Source: Lepas anatifera
Taxonomy: Eukaryota; Arthropoda; Thecostraca; Lepadidae
DNA: 64,000 nt
Assembly: GCA_034440635.1 (NCBI GenBank)
Contig: JAOTON010001818.1
Coordinates: forward strand, 1 to 64,000
Direction: 5' to 3'
The notes beneath the pieces are model-generated. The model had not been told where the DNA came from. It saw nothing but the letters and a program-made list of their open reading frames with translations, and did not search any database. The translations under genes were made by a program, and so were the position numbers. Positions 36,201 through 42,311 of this stretch are shown here, in pieces; position 1 is the stretch's first letter, and every line of letters starts with the position of its first letter.

Positions 36201-38518
36201 AGATATCAATGCTGCACCATGGAGGCGCCAGTAGTATAGAGCGGATTTTAAGAAGATGGGGGCGCCCGTAGTGAAGAGTGGGGCGCCGGTAGTACATAGC
36301 GGGATGTCAAGAGATGGAAGAGCCCACGTGTGGCTTGGGGCGTTGATGGAGTGAAACAAAGACATCAATGATGCATCATGGGGGGGGGGCGCCAGTGATA
36401 CAGGACTGGTTGTCAAGATGTATTTGTATGCAGCATCATTACCACGGGGCACCAGTATTTCCGTTAGGCATGCAAACGTGGAGCAAATGGAGGCGGGCCC
36501 CGGGGGCGCCATAGTGTCGAGGGGGCGCCTTACCAGCGAGGGAGGGGGCGCGGCCCCCGCGGCCCCCCCTTGGATCCGCCCCTGACCCACACATGCTTCC
36601 AGCAGGCATCTGTTGACTGAGCTCTTAGCTCACAAAAAATGGTTGGGTAAGGTCGCTCAGGGATGAACTTTTGCTGGTCATCATCGGCAAAAATAAGAGG
36701 ACCCATCTCAATCTTCAAGCCGGTGTCACTTAAGAAAAACAGTTGTAGTATAAAATAAAAACCCAATTTGTACCGAGTACGGTTATTAATAATAATCATG
36801 TGCCTAACTTACCAAAGTCGACCGGCAGCCCTTCCGTATATAAATCCGCCACGGTGGGCGGAGGCGGGCTGGGTGGGCTGCACAGTCTCCGGCTGCACCC
36901 CTGGCTCCAGAGCCGGCTGCAGAGGCTGCAGCTTCAGCTCTGGCTCCAAGGGTGGGGCCTGCGGCGGTGGAGGCTGGGGCTGGGACGGCGGCGGCGAACC
37001 CGGCTGCGGCTGCGGCTGCGGCGGCGGGCTGGGCTGGGGCTGCAGCTGCGGCGGTGACCCCGGCTGCGGCTGCGGCGGTGACCCCGGCTGCGGCTGCGGC
37101 GGTGACCCAGGCTGGGGCTGCGGCGTTGGCCCCGGCTGGGGCTGCGGCTGCGGCGGCGGGCCGGGCTGGGGCTGCGGCGTTGGCCCCGGCTGGGGCTGCG
37201 GCTGCGGCGGCGGGCTGGGCTGGGGCTGCGGCTGCGGCGGCGGGCTGGGCTGGGGCTGCGGCTGCGGCGGTGACCCCGGCTGGGGCTGCGGCGTTGGCCC
37301 CGGCTGGGGCTGCGGCTGCGGTGTTGGCCCCGGCTGGGGCTGCGGCTGCGGCGTTGGCCCCGGCTGGGGCTGAGCCTGCGGCAGCGGGCTGGGCTGGGGC
37401 TGCGGCTGTTGTGGTGGGCCCCGCTGCTTTGCCTTTTCTTCTTCATTCCTCTTCTTCTTCTTCTCTTTCTTGTCTTTTTTCTGCTTTTTCTTTTTTTCTT
37501 TTTCTCATCCAGCCCTGTGCAGCGAAGTGATGTGTTACCGTTGATTTGTTTAGTGACCATTTCGATTGGTAAGAGCAAGTGTGGTACATCTCACTGAAGC
37601 TCAAGCAGCATAATGCACCTGCTCTAGGGCTAAAGCATATGTTTTGGGGATTTTGATGGCGGGACTTATGGCCTTTGCCTCTCAATAATGCCATTATCTA
37701 TACATACATATGGCAAATAATACACTCTCTCCCTGGTCTCATCATCGAAGTATATTAGGACACTTGAACAGGCAAACATTCTGACAATAAGACGAATCAC
37801 GTGAATTTGTGTCGTTTCATTTTAAATGGAATTGCCATTCACATGAACATTTTAAGAGACATGGTATACTGCGTACCTTCATCCCCGGCAGCGCCCTGGT
37901 AGGACAGCTTGCGGCGGCGTTTTCTGGCCGGCGCACCAGACTCCGCGGCTGAGGGCAGGTGACTCGGGCCAGCTGAAGCGCCGGTCGCGAGCACCTTGCC
38001 CTCCTGTCGGGCACCAAGAGTCAAGAACATCTATGTTTGGTCAAAGTGGTTCTCGTGCGTTTTATATGTAAATGCATCCAAGCCTTGCAAGAAATATAAA
38101 GCACGGACAAACCACAAGATTACATGAGCTGCCACAGCAGACAGCTGAAGAAGGTGCGCAAGCAGACTGGCTACTCACGTCGCGGTGGTGGCCGGCAGCC
38201 TCTGCCGCCAGCTGCTGGCGCTGCTGCCGGGCCAGCTGCCGGCTGGGGGACAGCTGGACCAGTGCCCGCTCACGGGCCGCGTTCGCCGCCCGGATGTTGC
38301 TGCTGGCCAGGCGGGCGCGGTCCTCAGCACCTCCGGCTCCCCGGAGCGGGCTGACGTACGGTCCAGCTATCCGCTTTTTCGGACTCCGGACCTTCCAGCG
38401 CGACAGCCACGCAGTGCCCGCCAGGGGCCTGCTGCCTGACTTGACGCTGCAACCACATGCATCACTTCATTGTACAGAAAAGTGACAGTCTTGTGTGATG
38501 CACATGATCAAATATGTT

Positions 38519-38613
<95 letters not shown>

Positions 38614-41600
38614 CGCAAAGTGCTGATAACAAAAAATTAATTTCTCCTACCGTACAGCTTTCTTAAATATGCTAATCTGGGAGCCAGTAACGATTCTAGT
38701 TACTTTATTTAACCAACAGTATCTTACTATCTACCAACAGATTGGGATAAAAAGCGAAAACGGAAAAGTTATACTTTGTATTTTATTCTTTGTTTTTTTA
38801 CACTTTTCACTTCGTGCAGTGAAGAATTTAGGCCGAAACTTTTAACCATAGGACGGCCGGAAAAGATGTATGCCTATAACGGCCACGCCGCCTTTTGACC
38901 GGTCGCAACTGAGCAATCTAACTTTGTTATGCAGCATCTGAAAGCATGCAAAAAGAGCAGCGATACGCACGGCGTCAGTTATGAGGGAGGGTTCAAACCC
39001 CTGATGGCACGTGCGCGTGTCTAGCACATGGCTTTTTCTAACAATGTAGACGTGTTTTCTTTGCTCCATCTGACGTGCAACATTCTCCTTGTGATCGCTT
39101 TGCCCCGGTGGACCACCTCAGCCTAGCTTTTCCACATCTGCACTAGAACAAGGTTTGTTTATCTCTATTCAACATACTTTGTCTTGTTCCCAAAGCAATA
39201 TACATGTTGTTGAATTGTTACTTTGCAAATACTTACAGAGCTCCACACAGTGAACGAGTCAGATTCACAGTTTAAGAGTCAGATTCATCTATGTATCATG
39301 CCCTGCAATGAATAAGAATATTTGTATCATTAACATCGTAAAGGGCAATGGAACGGGCGTTAGGGTCTTCTGTCTTTTACGTTTATGTTATTACAATAGC
39401 CTAAACAATCAAAGGAGGCTAACAATCAAGTCAGTAAGCTAAGGATCTTTTATATGTGTATTGTGCAAGGCCACTTTTCCCGGTTCTTAAGTGTATGAAA
39501 GAATTTATAGGTCAGGGTGGGTTACTTAAATGTTCCAAAGCAATGGGGAGGTTATTTCAAGTAATGGATCGCGAGGTGTTTCAACACTTGCGAGGAAATA
39601 GTAACATCGTCAATTAGTTAGATACTTCTCACAAAACATTCTTTGCAAGGCACATTTATCCGACTCTAAAGAAGTATGGGGGAGAATTAAAAATGCTATA
39701 TAAGGGTGGGATCTCCAAGTCATGGGGAGATTATTTCAAATAATGGGCGGCGAAGTATCTGAACACTTGCAAGTGAATACTGTGAAATATCCACCAAGGT
39801 GGTGATAAGGCCCAATATAGGCGTAATCATATAGCTTATATAAGGTCAGTAATAGCTGTACGTAATTGGGCACACAGGTTCGATGAGTTGTGTGCAAGAA
39901 TGCACCCTGTTCCTAATTACGCAGCCCACGAATGCAGGCTGATTAAAACAGTGTTGCCTAGCGATGACCACGACAGCTGAAACCGCGATGTTTCTTGATT
40001 CGGGATTGTCCCACTTTGGAGCAAATGCGATTTATTTTTAGTTGTACGTAACAACAGCACTTTAAGAACTTAAACGTTGCGATCTAGACAACGAGAATGT
40101 GTCTTACGATACACTGCACCAAACTTTGTTATGGCATGCTACGAAATGTGTTGATAAAAAGTCACACTGCTTCCTGAGCTCCGGCAGTGAAAACAAACAA
40201 TTTGTTACAGTTTTGTAGGCATTTGCTTTACCCTGCTTTCGTGATGGGTGTCGTGAAGGTGGTGGGAGGCTCATAACAATTTCAATACCATGCAACATTC
40301 ATGCAGCAATTGATTTGCGACTCGGTACTCACCACGAGGTCTCCGAAGTCCGTTCCGTCTGAGGCTCCTGCTCCTGCTCCTTCTTCTGCTCCTGCTCCTT
40401 CTCCTTCACCTGCTCCTTCTCATACTGCTTGCTTGATCCTGGAAACATTACAACCGTTTTAATACAGGGCAACACACATTGATGACGTGGGGTGCGGGGA
40501 GGGAAGTGCCCGCTGGTAGTGCCAGCTCAGGTACGAGCTTGTTTAGGGACTCAGTTTCTAATCAAGGACCTACTTTTTCTAAATAATTGGTCCCACCGTC
40601 GATCCTATTGGAGGGAAACCTTGCCTGGACCCGGCACTGGGCTGGAAGAAACTGATACAAACGAACTAATATTTCAGGCTGGAATGTATTGCAAGGCTAT
40701 TTATTATTACAAAGTAGGTGTTGGGAAAGATATAGAAGTTGTTGTTTTCAAATATGCTTAACAATGTTGTTTTCACTTCCACAAAACAAACTTTGGGAAA
40801 ATAAATTGGAACGTTTACATGGATTCACATTCAATTATTACATACACGTAGACATTGGATTACATGAATACAAGGACCATAAACTGGCCACAAAGAACAA
40901 GAACAAAGCTTCTAATCTATGCTATAAATTTTTTGGTTGAAAAGCCTGGATTTGGTTGTGTGTGTGTAAGATTATTTATTTAGAAAGCAAAATCACTTTC
41001 GCATTGCCACGTCACAGAAGTGGAGTCGAACCAAAAGCTCGAATGAAGAGCAGACACGGTAAAACACTTTTGACTTTCCTTTAAAGAAGAACAATGGGCT
41101 GGTGTTTGTGTGCGATTATTTACTGGAGCTTAACCCGCTGAATAATATTTCATCCGGGGTTTGTTTTAACGACATGGGCTCCCACATTTCCAGTGTATAG
41201 TTGAATTATTTTCGTCTCATCTCGCGGGACAGTTTCTCTGCTTTCCATCGTCTGAGCGCTTATAGCATTCACGGCAAAATATCAAACAAGGAAGAGGCAG
41301 TATATGGTTTTTGACAAAAAGGCAGATGCCAGTGAAACAAAGCTAGCTTTGCATTCATAGGGCAAACTTGAATGGACTTGATTAACCAAGGATAGTGGTG
41401 ATATATCTCTTTGAAGAATTACATTGTGTTTGTGTTTCGAATTGGTAATGTTTTTTCCGCAAGCTACACTGACACTAGACGTAATTTTCATTCTTTGATA
41501 AACATTGTCTAGTAGATTTGACCGGGCAAGTTCTCGTAAGCAAGCCAATACACAGAACCATTCAAACCTAGCCCGTTCATTGTGCACGATGCACTAGTCA

Positions 41601-42311
41601 TGAAAAGTCAGAGAAGGTTTGCCGACGATGGCATATAAAGAAATATCGTAAAATGAACATGGTCTGCCAGATACTGATGTATTTTTAAATGTGACGCGTG
41701 GAAAAATAATCAATCAAGACAGAGCCCACGTACTGAGTTGTGCAGCCCTTGTGAAGCTGAGTTTTATGTTTGTCAACGCCATGCCCTAACCCGGATTCCC
41801 TGTGTGTTATTGCATGTAGATGAGCACGTTGACGTTGAAGAATTTGCCATGAAAATGTTAAATAAATGGCCAAGTCAGCTTCTCTTCTCTGGGGGTAGTG
41901 GTTTTTTGCGAACTGTTGCTATGATAAAACAATTTTTAGTCTGCGTTAGTTTGCAACCGGAAAATGCCCGTACAGAGCAATTTGAAGTAGAATGATTAAT
42001 CTTAAAACGAAGAAAGGGTCATCACAAGTGAACGAGGAATAGCCTGGCCTGTGTTAAAAATAAAACTGTACTTGGCTGCATTTTAAACCGGCTTACAAAA
42101 ATGATAAAGCACATCTACATAATTGACAGAGTTAGATCATCAAAAGAAATATACAAGTCACAGAGCACTAACCTGGGTTGTCCATGCTCATGGAGATCGC
42201 TGCGTACACGTCCGCACTTGGTGATGACCGGCGCACACTGACACCGGCGACTCCAGCCACCCATTGTTTTGTATCTCTCGCCCTGGCAGAGGGGGAAGAC
42301 AGGGGGCTCAT
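18236..42311 (-). CDS. Intron-rich tyrosine-recombinase-like zinc-finger gene (24-exon model)
   Basis: Exons, 5' to 3': 42311-42173, 40438-40333, 38446-38179, 38003-37877, 37514-36813, 26686-26509, 26300-26159, 25643-25566, 25145-24999, 24673-24557, 24255-24021, 23690-23531, 23063-22976, 22646-22478, 22242-22088, 21698-21543, 21385-21281, 21097-20951, 20730-20497, 20269-20066, 19769-19707, 19430-19362, 18991-18698, 18265-18236. All introns are GT-AG, all junction phases agree and the total is 4,113 nt (about 1,370 residues). Order of parts: basic low-complexity N-terminus, two zinc-finger-like exons, helical region, tyrosine-recombinase-like core, Pro/Arg-rich repeats, Myb/SANT-like C-terminus. 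From memory, animals carry poorly described proteins with this same order; the likely role is DNA binding, with recombinase activity unproven. Exons are GC-rich against AT-rich introns. Caveats: exon 5 contains one in-frame TGA, and the acceptors of exons 9 and 11 were chosen by phase. A non-functional copy is possible. Confidence 0.75.
18698..18991 (-). CDS. Exon 23, Myb/SANT-like C-terminal segment
   Basis: Exactly 98 codons, phase 0-0, after acceptor TCGACAG. After a Gly/Ser-rich start it reads FARWSPAETAIIYFFLAAG, then PFRDAQAFIGMARMALGFNR and SVVQWYRKTKRL. An early Trp in an R-W-S-x-x-E context, followed by helices and a late W-x-x-x-x-x-R segment, is the pattern of a Myb/SANT-type helix bundle. 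I recall similar C-termini in animal recombinase-like proteins. Assignment is by pattern only. Confidence 0.6.
19362..19769 (-). CDS. Exons 21 and 22, short linker exons
   Basis: Exon 21 (19769-19707, 21 codons) encodes VAWPAAQAAVGTMLQEAVRS plus Leu. Exon 22 (19430-19362, 23 codons) encodes GTGSVPFPTGATVAVEEETG plus Ile-Arg-Val. Both are phase 0-0 with good CGCAG acceptors and GTAAGC/GTAAGT donors. No domain recognised. The intron between them (19431-19706) holds nothing else I can identify. Confidence 0.6.
20066..20269 (-). CDS. Exon 20, Pro/Arg repeat exon
   Basis: Exactly 68 codons, phase 0-0. It shares its first 18 residues with exon 19 and the tail EAVLPAPVEGRPQ with exons 18 and 19. 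Two units carry CLEAPAP or GLEAPAP in place of RREAPAP, showing drift of the repeat. Confidence 0.7.
20497..20730 (-). CDS. Exon 19, Pro/Arg repeat exon with 30-bp minisatellite
   Basis: Exactly 78 codons, phase 0-0. It has the LSLEAAFAPLEQMLPPLPL start, five PRREAPAP-type units and the AAETVLPAPVEGRPQ end. The units come from a 30-bp DNA repeat that keeps frame, so copy number may vary between individuals without breaking the protein. Confidence 0.7.
20951..21097 (-). CDS. Exon 18, Pro/Arg repeat exon
   Basis: Exactly 49 codons, phase 0-0. It opens LSLEAPSPPPPRREVP, carries three PPPPRRE units and ends AAETVLPAPVEGRPQ. Surrounding intron sequence is also shared with exons 19 and 20, so duplication was genomic and not retroposed. 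Confidence 0.7.
21281..21385 (-). CDS. Exon 17, divergent member of the Pro/Arg repeat exons
   Basis: Exactly 35 codons, phase 0-0, starting LSLEPASGGRPPPP and ending PAPEQLTAQ. It shares the LSLE start, a PPSSRREPA core and the PAP...Q end with exons 18-20, so it is the most diverged copy of that exon duplication. Probably disordered. Confidence 0.7.
21543..21698 (-). CDS. Exon 16, His box and candidate nucleophilic Tyr
   Basis: Exactly 52 codons, phase 0 at both ends. The key stretch is ARAHSTTTAESAYMAQGH: His960 followed by Tyr969, nine residues apart, the same spacing as in Xer/lambda-type recombinases. This is the strongest single piece of evidence for a recombinase relationship. Preservation of both residues hints that the fold is under constraint, although a DNA-binding role without catalysis cannot be excluded. 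Confidence 0.65.
22088..22242 (-). CDS. Exon 15, candidate second catalytic Arg
   Basis: The 155-nt exon has acceptor TATTGCAG and donor GTAAGA. After ESLNQRLQEAAALLEMG it ends with VGRFTGSRNRTFRNVM. Arg931 (or Arg929) sits about 29 residues before the His of exon 16, near the usual spacing between the HxxR box and the third box. The first His of HxxR is a Ser here. Confidence 0.65.
22478..22646 (-). CDS. Exon 14, middle of recombinase-like domain
   Basis: The 169-nt exon starts after TCCTGTCAG and ends at GTATGA. It encodes PFEYEGSRWWSFYTSRSKTL and then a hydrophobic helix with LLLVISSTVMLALRHFTSEL. It sits between the first and second catalytic Arg boxes. The LRHFTSEL stretch looks superficially like a second Arg box, but its distance from the His-Tyr pair in exon 16 favours the exon 15 Arg. 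Confidence 0.65.
22976..23063 (-). CDS. Exon 13, tyrosine-recombinase box with first catalytic Arg
   Basis: The 88-nt exon encodes MLFIALSNLGGARTGALVGF then TEEEMAGAE. It resembles the first catalytic box of tyrosine recombinases, where a hydrophobic helix leads to Gly-x-Arg and then a helix with an acidic end (the TGxRxSE-type box). Arg813 in conceptual numbering is the candidate catalytic residue. The acceptor is ATCACAG and the donor GTACCT. Confidence 0.65.
23170..23361. mobile_element. 192-bp GGGGCGCCG-ended miniature element, copy 2, in intron 12
   Basis: Starts CAGGGGCGCCGCCAC and ends CCTTCGGCGCCCAT. It is flanked by a perfect 9-bp repeat, GGCTCCATG, at 23161-23169 and 23362-23370 (8 bp plus one shared base is possible). 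This fits a hAT-type miniature element inserted in the intron between exons 12 and 13 without touching splice sites. Confidence 0.75.
23531..23690 (-). CDS. Exon 12, helical segment before the catalytic core
   Basis: The 160-nt exon has acceptor CGTTTCTCAG and donor GTGAGT. It encodes LQRAQREEAKRDPALTLSAD and then LLIEAITQRYLREAMGMAPT. Charged, helical and open throughout; phases 1 in and 2 out match exons 11 and 13. Confidence 0.7.
24021..24255 (-). CDS. Exon 11, helix-rich, candidate N-terminal arm-type domain
   Basis: The 235-nt exon encodes 78 residues including NGWFPQIFNTIEAELRS, LLKAVRHLCTWIADNSW and FRQLSLGLTRLRDQHG. The long regular helices placed just before a recombinase-like core fit the core-binding domain of a tyrosine recombinase, but that is inference. 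The phase-consistent acceptor is GCGGCAG at 24256-24262; a more pyrimidine-rich AG 13 nt downstream would break the frame. It leaves in phase 1. Confidence 0.55.
24557..24673 (-). CDS. Exon 10, helical segment
   Basis: Exactly 39 codons, phase 0 at both ends, with acceptor TGTTTCAG and donor GTGAGC. It encodes YAQSWAANVAGAEQVLRASG and a following segment ending SQAKKEA. No domain recognised; it is likely part of the region leading into the recombinase-like core. Confidence 0.65.
24999..25145 (-). CDS. Exon 9, acidic/hydrophobic segment
   Basis: Exactly 49 codons ending at donor GTAAGT. The obvious acceptor TTTTTCAG, 25 nt upstream, would put CGG TGA in the phase-0 frame and stop translation. 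Using the next AG (ACGCAG) restores frame and gives AIVSSREAASLLPEEEV onward. The 3' boundary is firm; the 5' boundary is inferred from phase. Confidence 0.55.
25566..25643 (-). CDS. Exon 8, short helical linker
   Basis: Exactly 26 codons, phase 0 at both ends, between TTTTTTTGCAG and GTGAGC. It encodes an amphipathic segment beginning RLRALTEEAVARLYIP and ending AFEDIL. No domain recognised. Confidence 0.65.
26159..26300 (-). CDS. Exon 7, second zinc-finger-like motif
   Basis: The 142-nt exon has acceptor CCCGCAG and donor GTGAGT. It encodes RCPRCPGHKPFGRG followed by KNLLHHCGKQHPGDD. Cys512, Cys515, His533 or His534 and Cys535 (or His539) are candidate zinc ligands. Entry in phase 2 and exit in phase 0 match both neighbours. 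It probably acts with exon 6 as a DNA-binding pair. Confidence 0.75.
26509..26686 (-). CDS. Exon 6, first zinc-finger-like motif
   Basis: The 178-nt exon lies between acceptor CTTCTGCAG and donor GTGAGT. It encodes VCHCGRTYPDGVTARRHTQRC, with Cys457, Cys459, His472 and Cys476 in conceptual numbering: a C-x-C-x12-H-x4-C arrangement suited to zinc binding. Its first two bases complete a glutamate codon with the phase-1 end of exon 5, which supports direct 5-to-6 splicing across the large transposon nest. It is followed by a helical stretch containing LYRDLINRGAVRLYVAQ. Confidence 0.75.
27068..27400 (+). repeat. tRNA-derived SINE, plus-strand copy
   Basis: The head GGTAGCTCAGTTGGTAGAGC is a near-perfect Pol III A box; a B-box-like GGGATCGGTTCCCC follows about 90 nt later. 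The tail (TTTGTGGGACGTTAAACTTT, then GGGGTCGGGGTCTCCGTGAC) recurs inverted at 34297-34530, showing that the unit is mobile. It lies inside the hAT-like insertion. Confidence 0.7.
27400..28508. repeat. AGGTCA-rich repeat body with a TTAA end
   Basis: Non-coding, dense in AGGTCA/TGACCT. It ends with the signature seen at 4390-4473: GGCGCTGAGCGCCGCC, a run of T, AAAAACCCGAGGGGG and then a GC-rich stem before TTAA at 28509. Confidence 0.55.
28512..28699 (+). repeat. Truncated GGGAATGTG-type miniature element
   Basis: Matches the right half of the elements at 54532-54984 and (inverted) 48946-49400, including TGTACA near its centre and an AAGGTGTCACATTC end. It is cut short immediately before the TTAA element that starts at 28703. 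Confidence 0.6.
28703..29733 (+). mobile_element. 1.03 kb TTAA-flanked element, copy 1
   Basis: Begins TTAACCCTCGCCCCACCGGG and ends GGTGGGGAGTGGGTTAA, roughly an inverted match, with TTAA at both edges as in piggyBac-type insertions. Homologous over its full length to 47588-48621. Its body holds more than a dozen AGGTCA/TGACCT hexamers. No coding frame, so non-autonomous. Confidence 0.7.
29734..31570. repeat. Mixed repeat fragments inside the hAT-like insertion
   Basis: Includes an inverted AGGTCA-family fragment at about 30414-30775 (its GCTATCCCGCATAGGAG and GCGAAGATGG stretches match 26.9 kb inverted). 29900-30300 shows no recognisable feature. Confidence 0.45.
31570..32185 (+). repeat. 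Degenerate G-rich tandem repeat
   Basis: Diverged units of about 50-90 bp built from phrases such as AGAGCGGCCAA, GTGAA and GGGGTGCCC. The same phrases occur at 35340-35440. Open frames on the minus strand are repeat artefacts. Confidence 0.6.
32190..32900 (+). repeat. Long inverted repeat, left arm
   Basis: Matches 34575-35272 in inverted orientation along its whole length, with moderate divergence. Landmarks: CTCCAGGGTATTTTTGGGCC against GGCCCAAAAATACCCCAGAG, and GTGCAAGTGTCAGAGTTTAT against ATAAACTCTGACACTTGCAC. The two arms enclose about 1.7 kb. Confidence 0.75.
32901..34296. other. AT-rich interior of the long inverted repeat
   Basis: No coding frame of useful length and no recognised RNA. 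If the inverted repeat is a transposon, its transposase is missing or too decayed to see. Confidence 0.4.
34297..34560 (-). repeat. tRNA-derived SINE, minus-strand copy
   Basis: Inverted match to the tail of the SINE at 27068-27400 (GGAGTCGGAGTCTCACT, GGAGACCCCAACCCCACC, AACGTCCCACAAAGCAT), followed by the GGTCACCCTCTCACCAGTCA block that also belongs to the first copy. The tRNA-like head is incomplete. Confidence 0.65.
34575..35272 (-). repeat. Long inverted repeat, right arm
   Basis: Partner of 32190-32900. It ends beside a GGAATGCCCC stretch (about 35323-35332) that resembles the inverted end of the element at 140-2947. Confidence 0.75.
35340..36560 (+). repeat. GGGGGCGCC-rich tandem array
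   Basis: About ten diverged units near 110-130 bp, with recurring phrases CACCATGGGGGCGCC, CAGTGGTA, GAGCGG and CACCAATGATGCA. Long minus-strand frames across it arise from the repeat and lack protein-like structure. It abuts the right end of the hAT-like insertion. Confidence 0.75.
36634..36728 (-). other. Possible cassette exon or cryptic exon in intron 5
   Basis: Bounded by TTTTTCTTAAG and a GTGAGC donor, 95 nt are open in one frame (TGLKIEMGPLIFADDDQQKF onward). That frame follows only the Pro/Gln reading of exon 5, and joining to exon 6 creates T|AG, a stop. If real it would give a truncated isoform; it may be chance. Confidence 0.25.
36813..37514 (-). CDS. Exon 5, low-complexity repeat exon with an unresolved reading frame
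   Basis: The 702-nt exon begins after GCTGCACAG and ends at a GTAAGT donor. After a Lys/Arg-rich start it is a tandem repeat of CAGCCC/CAGCCG-type units (about 36.96-37.42 kb), open in several frames. The frame matching exon 4 (phase 1) and exon 6 (phase 1) gives an RS-like domain built on SRSPSRGQRR units, but is stopped by a TGA at 36934-36936; after that TGA it reads PPPPTVADLYTEGLPVDF into exon 6. A second frame gives a Pro/Gln repeat (PQPQPGPTPQPQ) and then LEPELKLQPLQPALEPG without a stop, but matches neither neighbour. Two small compensating indels would join the natural-looking parts. True frame uncertain. Confidence 0.55.
37877..38003 (-). CDS. Exon 4, contains a candidate nuclear localisation signal
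   Basis: This 127-nt exon enters in phase 0 and leaves in phase 1 through donor GTACGC. Near its end it encodes APARKRRRKLSYQG, a classic basic cluster, so nuclear location is likely. The remainder is Gly/Ala/Ser-rich and probably disordered. Confidence 0.65.
38179..38446 (-). CDS. Exon 3, basic Arg/Ala-rich segment
   Basis: This 268-nt exon has acceptor TTGCAG and donor GTGAGT. It codes for 89 residues plus a split cysteine. The first part is basic, with an SPKKRIAGP motif that could be a nuclear localisation signal; the second part is Ala/Arg/Gln-rich and probably helical. It ends in phase 0. I recognise no domain. Confidence 0.65.
38518..38611. repeat. TA microsatellite in intron 2
   Basis: A nearly pure (TA) run of about 94 bp, 70 bp upstream of exon 3 on the coding strand. 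Confidence 0.95.
38612..40332. other. Remainder of intron 2
   Basis: AT-rich. Two similar stretches (about 39470-39600 and 39645-39785, sharing a CAAGGC...CCGRYTCT start, an ATGGGGAG phrase and TTATTTCAAGTAATGG/TTATTTCAAATAATGG) form a diverged tandem duplication of about 180 bp. No other feature. Confidence 0.4.
40333..40438 (-). CDS. Exon 2, Glu/Lys/Gln-rich coil
   Basis: Acceptor TTTCCAG and donor GTGAGT bound 106 nt coding for a run of Lys, Glu and Gln (for example KEQVKEKEQEQKKEQEQE), then a Thr/Ser tail. The composition suggests a charged helix or disordered linker. It enters in phase 1 and leaves in phase 2, matching exons 1 and 3. Confidence 0.6.
40439..42172. other. Intron 1
   Basis: AT-rich with no repeats that I recognise and no competing coding exon. 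Confidence 0.45.
42173..42311 (-). CDS. Exon 1 of the recombinase-like gene, with the chosen start codon
   Basis: The ATG at 42311 has A at position -3 and opens a 46-codon reading frame starting MSPLSSPSARAR. The exon ends at a strong donor (CCAG then GTTAGT) in phase 1. Its last codon joins exon 2 as a split glycine, which is the reason for preferring this frame. An out-of-frame ATG lies 11 nt upstream and opens an overlapping frame of 68 codons; it could act as an upstream ORF, or the true start could lie in an exon further upstream. No promoter was identified. Confidence 0.55.

Larger units (their letters stand above)
26726..36584. mobile_element. 9.9 kb hAT-like insertion (nested) in intron 5
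   Basis: The left end CAGGGGCGGATCCAGG and the right end (reverse complement CAGGGGCGGATCCAAGG) share their first 14 bases. Both are flanked by a perfect 8-bp duplication, ACCCACAC, at 26718-26725 and 36585-36592. An 8-bp duplication with CAGGGG-type ends is typical of hAT transposons. No transposase frame is visible, so it is a non-autonomous carrier that has gathered other repeats. Removing it and one target copy leaves intron 5 at about 259 nt. It must be spliced out with the intron for the gene to work. Confidence 0.75.

Noticed and set aside
35171..36590. Several long frames on both strands of the GC-rich array
   Set aside because: They follow the tandem repeat units, change frame between units and contain no domain-like pattern.
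36952..37530. Plus-strand Ala/Gly-rich and Cys/Gly-rich frames of up to 200 codons
   Set aside because: They are the other strand of the repeat in exon 5. A CAGCCC-type repeat has no stops in most frames, so length is not evidence of coding.
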